Part shown: in pieces, positions 1 to 5,840 of the stretch
How positions within the stretch are numbered: the first letter of the stretch is position 1
Layout: each line of letters starts with the position of its first letter
Source: CAXSEF01 sp964236535
Lineage (GTDB): Bacteria > Pseudomonadota > Alphaproteobacteria > Acetobacterales > Acetobacteraceae
Length of the DNA: 5,906 bases
Direction of reading: 5' to 3'
NCBI GenBank assembly: GCA_964236535.1
Contig: CAXSEF010000143.1
Span: 1 to 5,906 of the forward strand
Made by a program: the position numbers and the translations under genes
The notes under the pieces: generated by a model
Told to the model about the DNA's origin: nothing
Databases searched by the model: none
The model's input: the letters and a program-made list of their open reading frames with translations, nothing else

Positions 1-94
1 GCGCCAGGTGGTCGCGCGGCTCGGGGGACAGGCCCTTCACCGGGTAGCGGTGCAGGCCGACGACCCGGGTGCGGAACTCGTCCCTGCCGGTCAT
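1..94 (-). CDS. MOSC domain protein, N-terminal 31 codons (cut by window edge)
   Basis: Only the start of this minus-strand gene is visible. It begins at the ATG at 94-92 and runs off the left edge. The translation begins MTGRDEFRTRVVGLHRYPVK and continues GLSPEPRDHLA. The segment VVGLHRYPVKGLSPE (residues 11-25) is the typical opening beta strand of the N-terminal beta-barrel of MOSC proteins (the 'L..YPVKG' motif), as in YcbX-like and molybdenum-cofactor-sulfurase C-terminal proteins. Such proteins bind or transfer sulfur or use Mo cofactor, but the catalytic cysteine region lies outside the window, so the exact role is open. A weak purine-rich stretch (CGAAGG on the minus strand, about 10 bases upstream) could serve as the ribosome binding site. 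It lies downstream of livF in the same direction, separated by about 220 bases that contain repeats, so it is probably transcribed separately. Confidence 0.72.
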   Translation of the reverse strand, partial: MTGRDEFRTRVVGLHRYPVKGLSPEPRDHLA

Positions 95-106
95 CCGGCG
101 CGCCTT

Positions 107-156
107 CGCTGTGCTCCGGGGCTCACGGCCATGGAGGCCGCTGCGCTCCGGGGCTC
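107..156. repeat. Tandem pair of 18-bp GC-rich direct repeats with a small palindrome between
   Basis: CGCTGTGCTCCGGGGCTC (107-124) recurs as CGCTGCGCTCCGGGGCTC (139-156), with one mismatch in 18 and a 32-base period. Between them CGGCC (126-130) and GGCCG (136-140) form a short inverted repeat around ATGGA. The block lies in the gap between livF and the MOSC gene, close to the MOSC start codon. It resembles short dispersed GC-rich intergenic repeats that I recall from Acetobacteraceae genomes. That resemblance is from memory, and the copy number in this genome cannot be seen here. Confidence 0.6.
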
Positions 157-286
157 GCGCAGGCACGCCGGCCGACCCGGCGGAGCGAGTTCCGGGGCGG
201 GCGGTGCGGCGGCTGCGGGCGGTGCTCGCGGGGGTCGGGCTCCCGTCCGGGCCGGTCCTGGGCGGGTCGCCCCGGCGGGGTCCGGA

Positions 287-307
287 GGCAGGGCCGCGTG
301 GCCTGCC
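287..307 (-). terminator. Weak candidate hairpin just downstream of livF
   Basis: GGCAG (287-291) and GCC (293-295) pair with GGC and CTGCC (300-307) around a GCGT loop, leaving G292 bulged. On the minus strand this stem begins about 8 bases after the livF stop. No T-run follows it, so it is not a textbook intrinsic terminator. It could stabilise the 3' end or simply reflect high GC. Confidence 0.25.
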
Positions 308-314
308 GGCCTGC

Positions 315-1037
315 TCACGCGACCTGCATCTCGCCGAGGTAGGCTTCGCGGATCACCGGGTTGGCGCGCAGTTCGGCGGCGGTGCCGGAGAGCACGACCT
401 GGCCGGTCTGCAGCACGTAGGCGCGGTGGGCGATGGAGAGGGCCATCGCGGCGTTCTGTTCGACCATGAAGATGGTGGTGCCCTGGCGGTTGATCTCGGC
501 GATGATGTCGAAGGTCTGCTCCACGAACAGCGGGGAGAGGCCCATGGACGGCTCGTCCATGCAGATCAGGCGGGGGTGGGCCATGAGCGCGCGGCCGAGG
601 GCGACCATCTGCTGCTCGCCGCCGGACATGGTGCCGGCGACCTGGCCGGTGCGTTCGCGCAGGCGGGGGAACAGGTCGAACACGCGATCGAGGTCGCGCG
701 CGACGTCGGGTCCGCGCCTGCGGACGTAGGCGCCCATCTCGAGGTTCTCGAGCACGCTCATGCGGGGGAACAGGCGGCGGGATTCGAGCACGGGGGCGAT
801 GCCGCGGCGGACGCGCTCGGCGGTGGACAGGCGCTCGATGCGCTGGCCGTCGAACAGGACGGCGCCGGAGGTGGGGCGGACGGTGCCCATGATGGTCTTC
901 ATGGTGGTGGACTTGCCGCAGGCATTGCCGCCGAGCAGGCAGACGATCTCGCCGGGCTCTATGGCGTAGTTGACGGATTTCAGGACGTGGAGGTCGCCGT
1001 AGTGGGTGTCGACGTCGCGGAATTCCAGCAGGGGCAT
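315..1037 (-). CDS. livF: Branched-chain amino acid ABC transporter ATP-binding protein, LivF type
   Basis: A 240-residue cytoplasmic ATPase of the high-affinity branched-chain amino acid (or related amide/urea) uptake system. It would pair with LivG on the LivH/LivM permease. Length and motifs fit LivF: P-loop GGNACGKS (36-43), Q-loop region ending ESRRLFPRMSV (85-95), ABC signature MSGGEQQ (137-143), Walker B LICMDEPSMGLSP (157-169), and the LivF-type switch MVEQN (191-195), where many ABC ATPases have a histidine. The C-terminus carries the family's EAYLG (231-235). The P-loop has A-C where LivF usually has G-A (GxNGAGKS), yet GxxxxGKS is kept, so it should bind nucleotide. The start at 1037 gives the expected short N-terminus (MPLLEFRDVD), but only a C-rich stretch lies upstream, with no clear Shine-Dalgarno. 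Its usual partner livG is now about 4.8 kb away, beyond the inserted island. The exact substrate cannot be told from the ATPase alone. Confidence 0.93.
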   Translation of the reverse strand: MPLLEFRDVDTHYGDLHVLKSVNYAIEPGEIVCLLGGNACGKSTTMKTIMGTVRPTSGAVLFDGQRIERLSTAERVRRGIAPVLESRRLFPRMSVLENLEMGAYVRRRGPDVARDLDRVFDLFPRLRERTGQVAGTMSGGEQQMVALGRALMAHPRLICMDEPSMGLSPLFVEQTFDIIAEINRQGTTIFMVEQNAAMALSIAHRAYVLQTGQVVLSGTAAELRANPVIREAYLGEMQVA

Positions 1038-1410
1038 GGGGGGTCCGGTGGTGGGGGAGGGACGGCCGGGCCGGGCTCGCCGCAGGCCCCCTGCCTCGGG
1101 CGGGGGGCGTTCGGGGACGATCTTTCATAGCGGGCGGGATGTCGAGCCCGGGGCGGGATCGCGGGTCCGGTTGCAGACGGGGCTGCGGGGGCGGCTTGCC
1201 GGCCCGGGCCTGGCGGCGGGGCGAGTGGGCGGGCCGTTCCGGATTCGGTGATCCTAGAGGGCAGGCGGGGCTGGACATCCAGGTGCGCGAGGCGTGGGCC
1301 AGAGTCGTGCAGGATGGGACGCGTGTTGCGGGCAGGAGCGCGAGGGTGCGGCCGTGGCGCATCCTGGTTCGTCGGGTTTCGGTTTGTGGGCGGTGCGGGC
1401 ACCTGGACGG
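1038..1410. other. GC-rich host intergenic region upstream of livF
   Basis: About 370 very GC-rich bases lie between the livF start and the composition change near 1411. The long open frames here, on both strands, are rich in Pro/Arg/Gly/Ala and match no family I know, so I treat them as GC artefacts. The region includes a strong hairpin (1086-1108). It should also hold any promoter now driving livF, but I could not pick a convincing -35/-10 pair. It would originally have been the livG-livF junction, or part of it. Confidence 0.5.
1086..1108. other. Strong GC hairpin in the livF leader region
   Basis: GCCCCCTGCC (1086-1095) pairs with GGCGGGGGGC (1099-1108) over a TCG loop: ten pairs with one T-G wobble when read on the plus strand, or one A-C mismatch on the minus strand. 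It sits about 50 bases upstream of the livF start. No T-run follows on the minus strand, while on the plus strand a short CTTT follows about 15 bases later. It could be a leader structure, a terminator or a chance GC structure. Confidence 0.35.
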
Positions 1411-1426
1411 GCTATCGATAAGTTCT

Positions 1427-1576
1427 ATGCCTAGCGGATTTTGGTTGCGTACCAAGGGCGAAGACTGGCCGAAAGCGGAACGGCAGCTTTGGGACGAGAC
1501 TCAGCAGGAAGCGGACGCCACGAGGGGCGCCTACAAGCAAGGCTGGTTTCAGCTCATTACAGCTCGAAGTAACTAG
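1427..1576 (+). CDS. Unrecognised 49-codon ORF at the island's left end (doubtful)
   Basis: An ATG at 1427 opens a frame of 49 residues beginning MPSGFWLRTKGEDWPKAERQ and ending GWFQLITARSN before a TAG stop. It is charged and unusually rich in tryptophan (residues 6, 14, 22, 40), with no signal peptide, membrane segment or motif I recognise. It lies at the composition change and ends just before the IS481-like sequence, so it may be the tail or fragment of a gene broken during insertion. The same frame is open further upstream into the GC-rich host DNA, and no good ribosome binding site precedes the ATG. Codon third positions are mixed and do not argue strongly for coding. Confidence 0.25.
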   Translation: MPSGFWLRTKGEDWPKAERQLWDETQQEADATRGAYKQGWFQLITARSN

Positions 1577-1632
1577 GTGGTCAGTCCTGGGGTGTAGTGA
1601 CACATTGAGCCGACAGGCAACGAGGACAAGCT

Positions 1633-1758
1633 TTGGGCCAGGTTCTCTACGGCAGCGCCACAATGACAGAGGCAGTTCGTCGCGCCATTCAGCGGAGTGA
1701 AGCGAGCGTAAGAGCCCTTGTGTGTGACCTCGTTGATTTCGTCAGACAAAGCGCGTGA
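1633..1758 (+). pseudogene. Truncated 5' end of an IS481-family transposase gene
   Basis: Read from a TTG at 1633, the frame gives LGQVLYGSATMTEAVRRAIQ followed by RSEASVRAL (through 1719). This matches the N-terminus I know from one IS481-family transposase group (MGQVLHGSATTTEAVRRAIQ, then HSQESLRAL), the start of its helix-turn-helix. After Leu at 1717-1719 the match stops. The expected continuation, of the type ARRYGINPKTVAKWRKR, is replaced by VCDLVDFVRQSA and a TGA at 1756-1758. The usual ATG is TTG here. The DDE catalytic core is absent from the window, so no active transposase can be made. TGTAGTGACACATTG at 1593-1607 begins with TGT, as IS481 ends do, and is a candidate left terminus. 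An internal ATG at 1663 could start a 31-codon peptide, but I consider this a fossil. Confidence 0.65.
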
Positions 1759-1888
1759 ATGCGCAAGGGACATTGCAACTTCGAGGGAATGTGCGATGAC
1801 TCGTCGCCAACGGTGATTTGCAACAGTTCAGAAAATAGATTATTCGGCAGACATCTCGCGGCTTACCTAGCGGAAAAAAACGAAACGC
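1759..1888 (+). other. Upstream region of the Gabija operon
   Basis: About 130 bases of lower GC lie between the transposase fossil and gajA. They include an A/T-rich patch (about 1815-1845) that offers the best place for a promoter and a seven-A run at 1874-1880 shortly before the gajA start. No regulator gene or clear operator palindrome is visible. No strong Shine-Dalgarno precedes gajA; the nearest candidate is AGCGGA, about 14 bases upstream. Confidence 0.4.
1818..1846 (+). promoter_or_regulatory. Possible sigma-70-like promoter for gajAB (weak)
   Basis: TTGCAA (1818-1823) is followed after 17 bases by TATTCG (1841-1846), a 5/6 and a 3/6 match to the -35 and -10 consensus. The overlapping A/T-rich TAGATTATT gives alternative -10 positions with shorter spacing. 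It lies about 45 bases before the gajA ATG and is the most promoter-like stretch in the gap, but the -10 is poor. Confidence 0.22.
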
Positions 1889-3694
1889 ATGAAAATCTCG
1901 CGGGTAGTGATCAAGAATTTTCGTTCCTTCGATCTAGTCGATGTTCCCATTACCGAGCTTGTCACTTGCATCATCGGCGAGAACAACACTGGCAAGTCCA
2001 ACTTTTTTCATGCCATGCGCCTTTGCATCGATAACAATTTTCCTTCGTCATATCGTGCATTGATCCGTGATGACATTCACTCCACAGCAGACATCGCTCA
2101 TCCTTCACAGGTGCTGATCGGCCTCGAACTCATCGGGTTTAAAGGCAAGCTGAACGAAGAGGCGCTCGTGCATGGATGGCAGGTGGGGGAAGACCGCGCA
2201 CGCCTGTTCTACCGCTTCCGTCCCAAACAGAAAGTCCGTGAGGCGCTCGGCACAACCCTAACGGCCGGCGCCCTAACGCTTGAGGACTATGCATGGGAAA
2301 TTCTTGGGGGAGGGGACCCGGCCATCGATCTACCGCAAATCGAGTGGGACACCGACGTCGGCTCCTCTATTCGATTTTCCGATCTGCAAGCCTTCCTGGT
2401 CGTCCTGCTTCCGGCACTGCGGGACGTAGAGAACGAGCTGAGACAACCGAGGCAATCACCACTGGCCAAGTTGATCGAGGCCAGCGACATCCCATTGGCG
2501 GAGCGAGCGGATCTGGTCGACATCCTGAGCGGAGCCAACGACCAGCTCGCTGCATCCCCAACAGTGAAGAAAGTCGCGGGTGCCACAGACACGGCCTTCA
2601 AGAAGATCAGTGGTCCTGCTTTCAGCATGGACGTCTCGCTCGGCCTGGCTGACGCGTCATTTCAGTCGATTGTCCGGTCGCTGCGCATTTTGATGAGCAA
2701 CACGGCGGTTAAGCGCTTTGAGCCGTCACGAAATGGGCTAGGTTTGAACAACATCCTCTACATCTCGATTTTGATCGAGTATTTTCATAAGCGCCTCGCT
2801 CAAAAGAAGTCTGCCGGTCAGCTTATACTGGTCGAGGAACCCGAATCACATCTCCATCCCCAACTTCAACTCTCCTTGATGGCAGCCCTGAACGAATTAC
2901 CGTTCCAGACAATACTCACGACCCACAGCACGCATGTGATCTCTCAGGCAAGTTTGTCTTCCGTCATCGCGCTGACAAACACAGGGGGCCCCGCGTCCGC
3001 GGTAGCCGCGATTAGCACAAACACGGATATGACCTGTGGCGAGCTGAAAGACCTGGAGCGTTACCTCGACGCGACCAAGTCCAACCTGCTGTTTGCACGA
3101 AAGGTGATGCTGGTCGAAGGACCGGCTGAGCTCTTCCTAATTCCGGCCATGGTCAAGGCCAGCCTTGGCATCGACCTGGAGAGGGAGGGCATTTCCATCA
3201 TCTCGATCTACGGCGTTCACTTCACATCCTACAGCAAGCTTTTTCGTGCCGGCTGCCTACCAAAAAAGTGCGCGATCGTAGCTGACGCCGATCTCATACC
3301 TAGTGATGCGACTGAGGTTGGAGATGAACCTCCCGAGAAGCCGGAATTGACTGAGCTGGAAGGCCCGTTTGTAAAGGTGTTCCTCGGTGCCACAACTTTC
3401 GAACGGGAGATTACTTCACCAAAGAATCTTGATTTTCTTGAAGCGACCGCGACCGAGCTAGGAGCGCCGCAAATTGCCAATGCGTTAAGCAACGCCTCCC
3501 TTGCCGAACGGTTCGGCGATCAGACCGAGGGGCAAAGAGCCGACGCTTTTGTCGCCCTTAAAGGTGGGGTCCTTCGGACGGCAAAGCGCTTCGGGAAAGC
3601 TCGGTTCGCACAGGTTGCAGCCCGCCATGCCGCAAATGGCTGCGAGTTACCTCCCTATATCGTCCAGGCCATTGACTGGTTAAGGGCCCCATGA
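1889..3694 (+). CDS. gajA: Gabija protein GajA: class 2 OLD-family ATPase-Toprim endonuclease
   Basis: A 601-residue protein close to the usual GajA length (about 580). The N-terminal ABC-type ATPase opens with MKISRVVIKNFRSF, then Walker A GENNTGKS (30-37), a signature-like EPSRNGLGLNN (278-288), Walker B LILVEEPESHLHP (312-324) and H-loop TTHSTH (344-349). The Toprim nuclease follows: VMLVEGPAE (406-414, acidic E410 and E414), VADADLIP (464-471, metal-binding D466 and D468), and a late basic segment, KRFGKARFAQ (566-575), corresponding to the conserved C-terminal lysine region. An acidic/proline-rich linker (about 474-493) sits inside the Toprim part. In characterised Gabija systems GajA forms a tetramer and nicks DNA when nucleotides are depleted during infection. 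The start at 1889 places the family's conserved first strand at residue 1. The stop overlaps the gajB start. All catalytic residues looked for are present. A lone class 2 OLD nuclease is the alternative, made unlikely by the adjacent helicase. Confidence 0.92.
   Translation: MKISRVVIKNFRSFDLVDVPITELVTCIIGENNTGKSNFFHAMRLCIDNNFPSSYRALIRDDIHSTADIAHPSQVLIGLELIGFKGKLNEEALVHGWQVGEDRARLFYRFRPKQKVREALGTTLTAGALTLEDYAWEILGGGDPAIDLPQIEWDTDVGSSIRFSDLQAFLVVLLPALRDVENELRQPRQSPLAKLIEASDIPLAERADLVDILSGANDQLAASPTVKKVAGATDTAFKKISGPAFSMDVSLGLADASFQSIVRSLRILMSNTAVKRFEPSRNGLGLNNILYISILIEYFHKRLAQKKSAGQLILVEEPESHLHPQLQLSLMAALNELPFQTILTTHSTHVISQASLSSVIALTNTGGPASAVAAISTNTDMTCGELKDLERYLDATKSNLLFARKVMLVEGPAELFLIPAMVKASLGIDLEREGISIISIYGVHFTSYSKLFRAGCLPKKCAIVADADLIPSDATEVGDEPPEKPELTELEGPFVKVFLGATTFEREITSPKNLDFLEATATELGAPQIANALSNASLAERFGDQTEGQRADAFVALKGGVLRTAKRFGKARFAQVAARHAANGCELPPYIVQAIDWLRAP
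3691..3694 (+). other. gajA-gajB ATGA stop/start overlap
   Basis: The gajB ATG (3691-3693) overlaps the gajA TGA (3692-3694). This indicates one transcript and probable translational coupling, which suits proteins that assemble in fixed ratio. AAGGG at 3682-3686 is a possible but closely spaced (4 bases) ribosome binding site. Confidence 0.85.
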
Positions 3695-5460
3695 GGCTTA
3701 CAGCCGAGCAGCAGCTTGCCGCCGATTGTCCAGAGAATGTCTTACTTCGCGCTTGCCCAGGAAGCGGCAAAACGCGCGTCATAACCACCAAGCTTATGGC
3801 ATCGATAGAAGAAGTGCGGGACACCCCTCGAAAGATTGCCTGCATCACCTACACAAATGCGGCCGTTCATGAAATTGAAGATCGTGTCGCAAGATCGCTG
3901 ATGCCCGATGACGACAGATATTTCGCCGTCTCGACGATCCATTCTTTCTGCCTAAGCAATGTATTTCGCCCGTTTTTATGGCGCGTGCCGGGTTACGGCG
4001 GGCAGTTCAAAATGCTGACGCGTGAAATGGATGAGTTCGAGCCTCTGGTCAACGCTGCCTGCGCTACCGTTAACTACAACAATCCTCGCCATCAAGATTA
4101 CGAAGACTTCTCGAATATTGGTCTGGGTATAGATGGAAACCTAATTGGCTCAGCGCTTACAAGCGCCATTGTTGCGAAGGCAGCCGGGGCTTTTTGGGGC
4201 TTATGTCGTGACCGTGGATACATAGACTTCTGCACGCTGCTCTATTACTCATTTTGGTTGATTAAGAACTTTCCAGATATAGCCGACGGCATTGCGTCCC
4301 GCTATGCGCTTATTCTGGTTGACGAGTTTCAGGACACGACGGACTTTCAAGTTGAGATTTTGTCGGCAATTGCCACGCGCGGCCGGTCGCGCTTTTTTCT
4401 TGTCGGCGACCCTTATCAATCGATCTTTGGATTTGCGGGCGCGCGTCCGGAACTCGCCGACGTGTTTGCAAGCCGCATAGACGCGAGATGTGATTTATCG
4501 CTCTCGGGAAACTTCCGCTCAAGCGACATGGTGATCGCAGATGCCGAGCGGCTGTTCCCGCGTTCGCCGGCAATGACCGCAGTGGGCAAGGCCCGACATT
4601 ACACCGAGCGTACTCAGCACATTCACGTCAGCCAACCGCTGCACGCCATAACTGACTATTTTCTCCCTGCGCTCGAAAGCTTGGGTATATCCTTGGGTGA
4701 AGCCGCGATATTGGCCCCAAGCTGGAACCCTCTCTTCCATCTATCGAGATCGCTTCGCGACATGGGCGTTGCCGTGGTAGGGCCAGGAGCCAGGCCTTAT
4801 AGGCGTGGACGGCTTTTTGCTGGCCTTGCAGAGCAACTTTGCGGCTATCTGGTCGATCCCAAACCGGACAGCTTACCAGGGATCGAACGGGGTCTCTTTC
4901 ACCTTGTGCAGGAGCTAACCGGGCATCCTCGCTTTGGTATTTTCTCGTATGCAGGCCGGGTCGTGGTTATGCGCATGATCGAGACAGCCGCGCGTCTTGC
5001 AGAACCGGATCACGGCGCGCTTCGATGGCTCGATGAGTGTTCCGTCGCGATCGGCGAGCTGCTGGTCGAAGCCGACTACATCGCGCCGTCTCACGCATCA
5101 CTGCTCTTCACGTCCGTTCAAGAGATGAAGGGGGACATGAAGCGAAACCGCTTCGATCCGACCAACTACACGCTTGAGGATATGGGGCTATTTGCCAGCC
5201 CACATCGAGCTATGAAGCTTACGACACTTCATACTTCCAAAGGCCGCGAATATGATGCCGTGGCTATGGTAAGCCTGCACGAGGGCATGATCCCGTTTTT
5301 TCGCTCCACGACAACGGAAGAGTTCGAGGCAGCCCGGCGGCTCTTTTATGTCGGCGCAACACGGGCGCGACGACTGCTGATGTATATTACGGACACCTCT
5401 GACAGCCGGAACAGACCAACGCGTTTCCTGGGGCCCTCGGGTTTGGGCCTTGTCGCTTGA
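3691..5460 (+). CDS. gajB: Gabija protein GajB: UvrD/Rep-like superfamily 1 helicase
   Basis: A 589-residue SF1A helicase with the full motif set: Q-motif LTAEQQ (3-8), Walker A ACPGSGKTR (21-29), motif Ia ITYTNAA (52-58), STIHSFC (81-87), motif II LVDEFQD (209-215), motif III VGDPYQSIFGFAGA (238-251), motif IV NFRSS (274-278), motif V TTLHTSKGREYD (511-522) and motif VI ARRLFYVGATRAR (548-560). In known Gabija systems GajB binds the GajA tetramer, is stimulated by DNA ends or single-stranded DNA, and hydrolyses nucleotides, relieving inhibition of GajA. It is longer than the reference Bacillus GajB (about 494 residues as I recall). The extra length probably lies in the poorly conserved region between motifs IV and V (about 280-505), where the 2A/2B subdomains are. 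The start fits because the Q-motif follows at once. An unrelated UvrD-like helicase is possible by motifs alone, but position and overlap with gajA settle it. Confidence 0.92.
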   Translation: MRLTAEQQLAADCPENVLLRACPGSGKTRVITTKLMASIEEVRDTPRKIACITYTNAAVHEIEDRVARSLMPDDDRYFAVSTIHSFCLSNVFRPFLWRVPGYGGQFKMLTREMDEFEPLVNAACATVNYNNPRHQDYEDFSNIGLGIDGNLIGSALTSAIVAKAAGAFWGLCRDRGYIDFCTLLYYSFWLIKNFPDIADGIASRYALILVDEFQDTTDFQVEILSAIATRGRSRFFLVGDPYQSIFGFAGARPELADVFASRIDARCDLSLSGNFRSSDMVIADAERLFPRSPAMTAVGKARHYTERTQHIHVSQPLHAITDYFLPALESLGISLGEAAILAPSWNPLFHLSRSLRDMGVAVVGPGARPYRRGRLFAGLAEQLCGYLVDPKPDSLPGIERGLFHLVQELTGHPRFGIFSYAGRVVVMRMIETAARLAEPDHGALRWLDECSVAIGELLVEADYIAPSHASLLFTSVQEMKGDMKRNRFDPTNYTLEDMGLFASPHRAMKLTTLHTSKGREYDAVAMVSLHEGMIPFFRSTTTEEFEAARRLFYVGATRARRLLMYITDTSDSRNRPTRFLGPSGLGLVA

Positions 5461-5480
5461 TGAAGCCACCGGATTATCAT

Positions 5481-5504
5481 GCAACATAAAGGACGTTATG
5501 TTGC
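5481..5504 (+). terminator. Perfect 9-bp inverted repeat after gajB (terminator or recombination-type site)
   Basis: GCAACATAA (5481-5489) and TTATGTTGC (5496-5504) are perfect reverse complements around the six bases AGGACG. The hairpin starts 21 bases after the gajB stop, a good place to end the operon's transcript. It has no following T-run and the stem is AT-rich, so it is a poor intrinsic terminator. The layout of two 9-bp arms with a 6-base spacer also resembles a tyrosine-recombinase or Xer-type core site. The sequence does not decide between these. Confidence 0.4.
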
Positions 5505-5532
5505 GGCACCCAGTCTCTGCGGTGTCAATCGC

Positions 5533-5559
5533 GGGGTTCGCTTTCGGGAGCGAAGCCCC
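5533..5559. repeat. Bulged hairpin in the island tail
   Basis: GGGGTTCGCT (5533-5542) pairs with AGCGAA (5549-5554) and, past a bulged G, with CCCC (5556-5559), leaving the loop TTCGGG. It lies 29 bases after the 5481-5504 repeat. Together they could end gajB transcription or mark an element end. Confidence 0.4.
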
Positions 5560-5810
5560 ATCGCCTGAACGTCCGAGATGAGGCGCAAAGTGGCCTTGGG
5601 CGAAGCGATAATGCTCTGGCTGGTTCGCACCATGCGCAGCTGTAGCGGGGTTGGCGTGACTACGGCAGCCGGTCTCCGATGCCGTGGGCAGCGTTGTTTA
5701 GCACGACAAGCTTGAGAGTGGCACCCGGCCAAGCGCTTGGACCGCCGCGCCGCCCAGAAATCAGTGCCTTCTAAACACATGGATTCTCAAGGCTTGGCCT
5801 TAAGCGGAGT

Positions 5811-5829
5811 CCAGAGGCAGAGCCTCTGG
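5811..5829 (-). terminator. Strong hairpin directly after the livG stop
   Basis: CCAGAGGC (5811-5818) and GCCTCTGG (5822-5829) are perfect 8-bp arms around AGA. On the minus strand the stem starts about 11 bases after the livG stop, so it could end the livG transcript before it enters the island. There is no T-run. The CCAGAGGC/GCCTCTGG pattern also resembles a dispersed intergenic repeat I recall from Acetobacteraceae, so it may be a host repeat marking the right side of the insertion. Confidence 0.45.
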
Positions 5830-5840
5830 CCTTGCCTGCT

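Larger units (their letters stand above)
1411..5800 (+). mobile_element. Genomic island carrying a Gabija defence operon, inserted between livG and livF
   Basis: By eye the base composition drops sharply near 1411 and rises again near 5800-5840. The flanks are paired pieces of one liv transporter cluster on the minus strand, while the cargo is on the plus strand. The island holds a small unknown ORF, a truncated IS481-type transposase start, gajA, gajB and a non-coding tail. No intact integrase, transposase or tRNA was found, and I found no convincing direct repeat at both edges. The exact ends are uncertain by perhaps 50 bases on each side. Confidence 0.7.
5461..5840. other. 380-base tail of the island without a recognised gene
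   Basis: Between gajB and livG I see no gene I can name. A 94-codon minus-strand frame (5780-5496) is open, beginning MCLEGTDFWAARRSKRLAGC, but it is basic, has no known motif, spans hairpin sequences and ends inside the inverted repeat at 5481-5504, so I do not call it coding. The region contains three inverted repeats (5481-5504, 5533-5559, 5811-5829) and a small palindrome AAGGC-TTG-GCCTT (5789-5801). It may be the eroded end of a mobile element. Confidence 0.5.

Noticed and set aside
69..1455. Long open frames overlapping livF on both strands (for example 69-1130 plus and 91-1455 minus).
   Set aside because: They are low-complexity Arg/Pro/Gly/Ala frames caused by high GC, while the 315-1037 minus frame has all ABC ATPase motifs.
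1430..1874. CCTAGCGGA occurs at 1430-1438 and again at 1866-1874, with a partly similar CTTAAGCGGAG near 5799-5809.
   Set aside because: Nine bases twice within 450 bases is weak, and the right-hand copy is imperfect. This is not enough for an attachment site or target duplication.
2287..2652. Frames inside gajA on both strands at 2287-2652.
   Set aside because: They lie within the continuous, motif-supported gajA frame and show no known domain.
5496..5780. A 94-codon minus-strand frame in the island tail.
   Set aside because: Basic composition, no recognisable motif, spans hairpins and ends within the 5481-5504 repeat. It could be a decayed gene but is not supported as coding.
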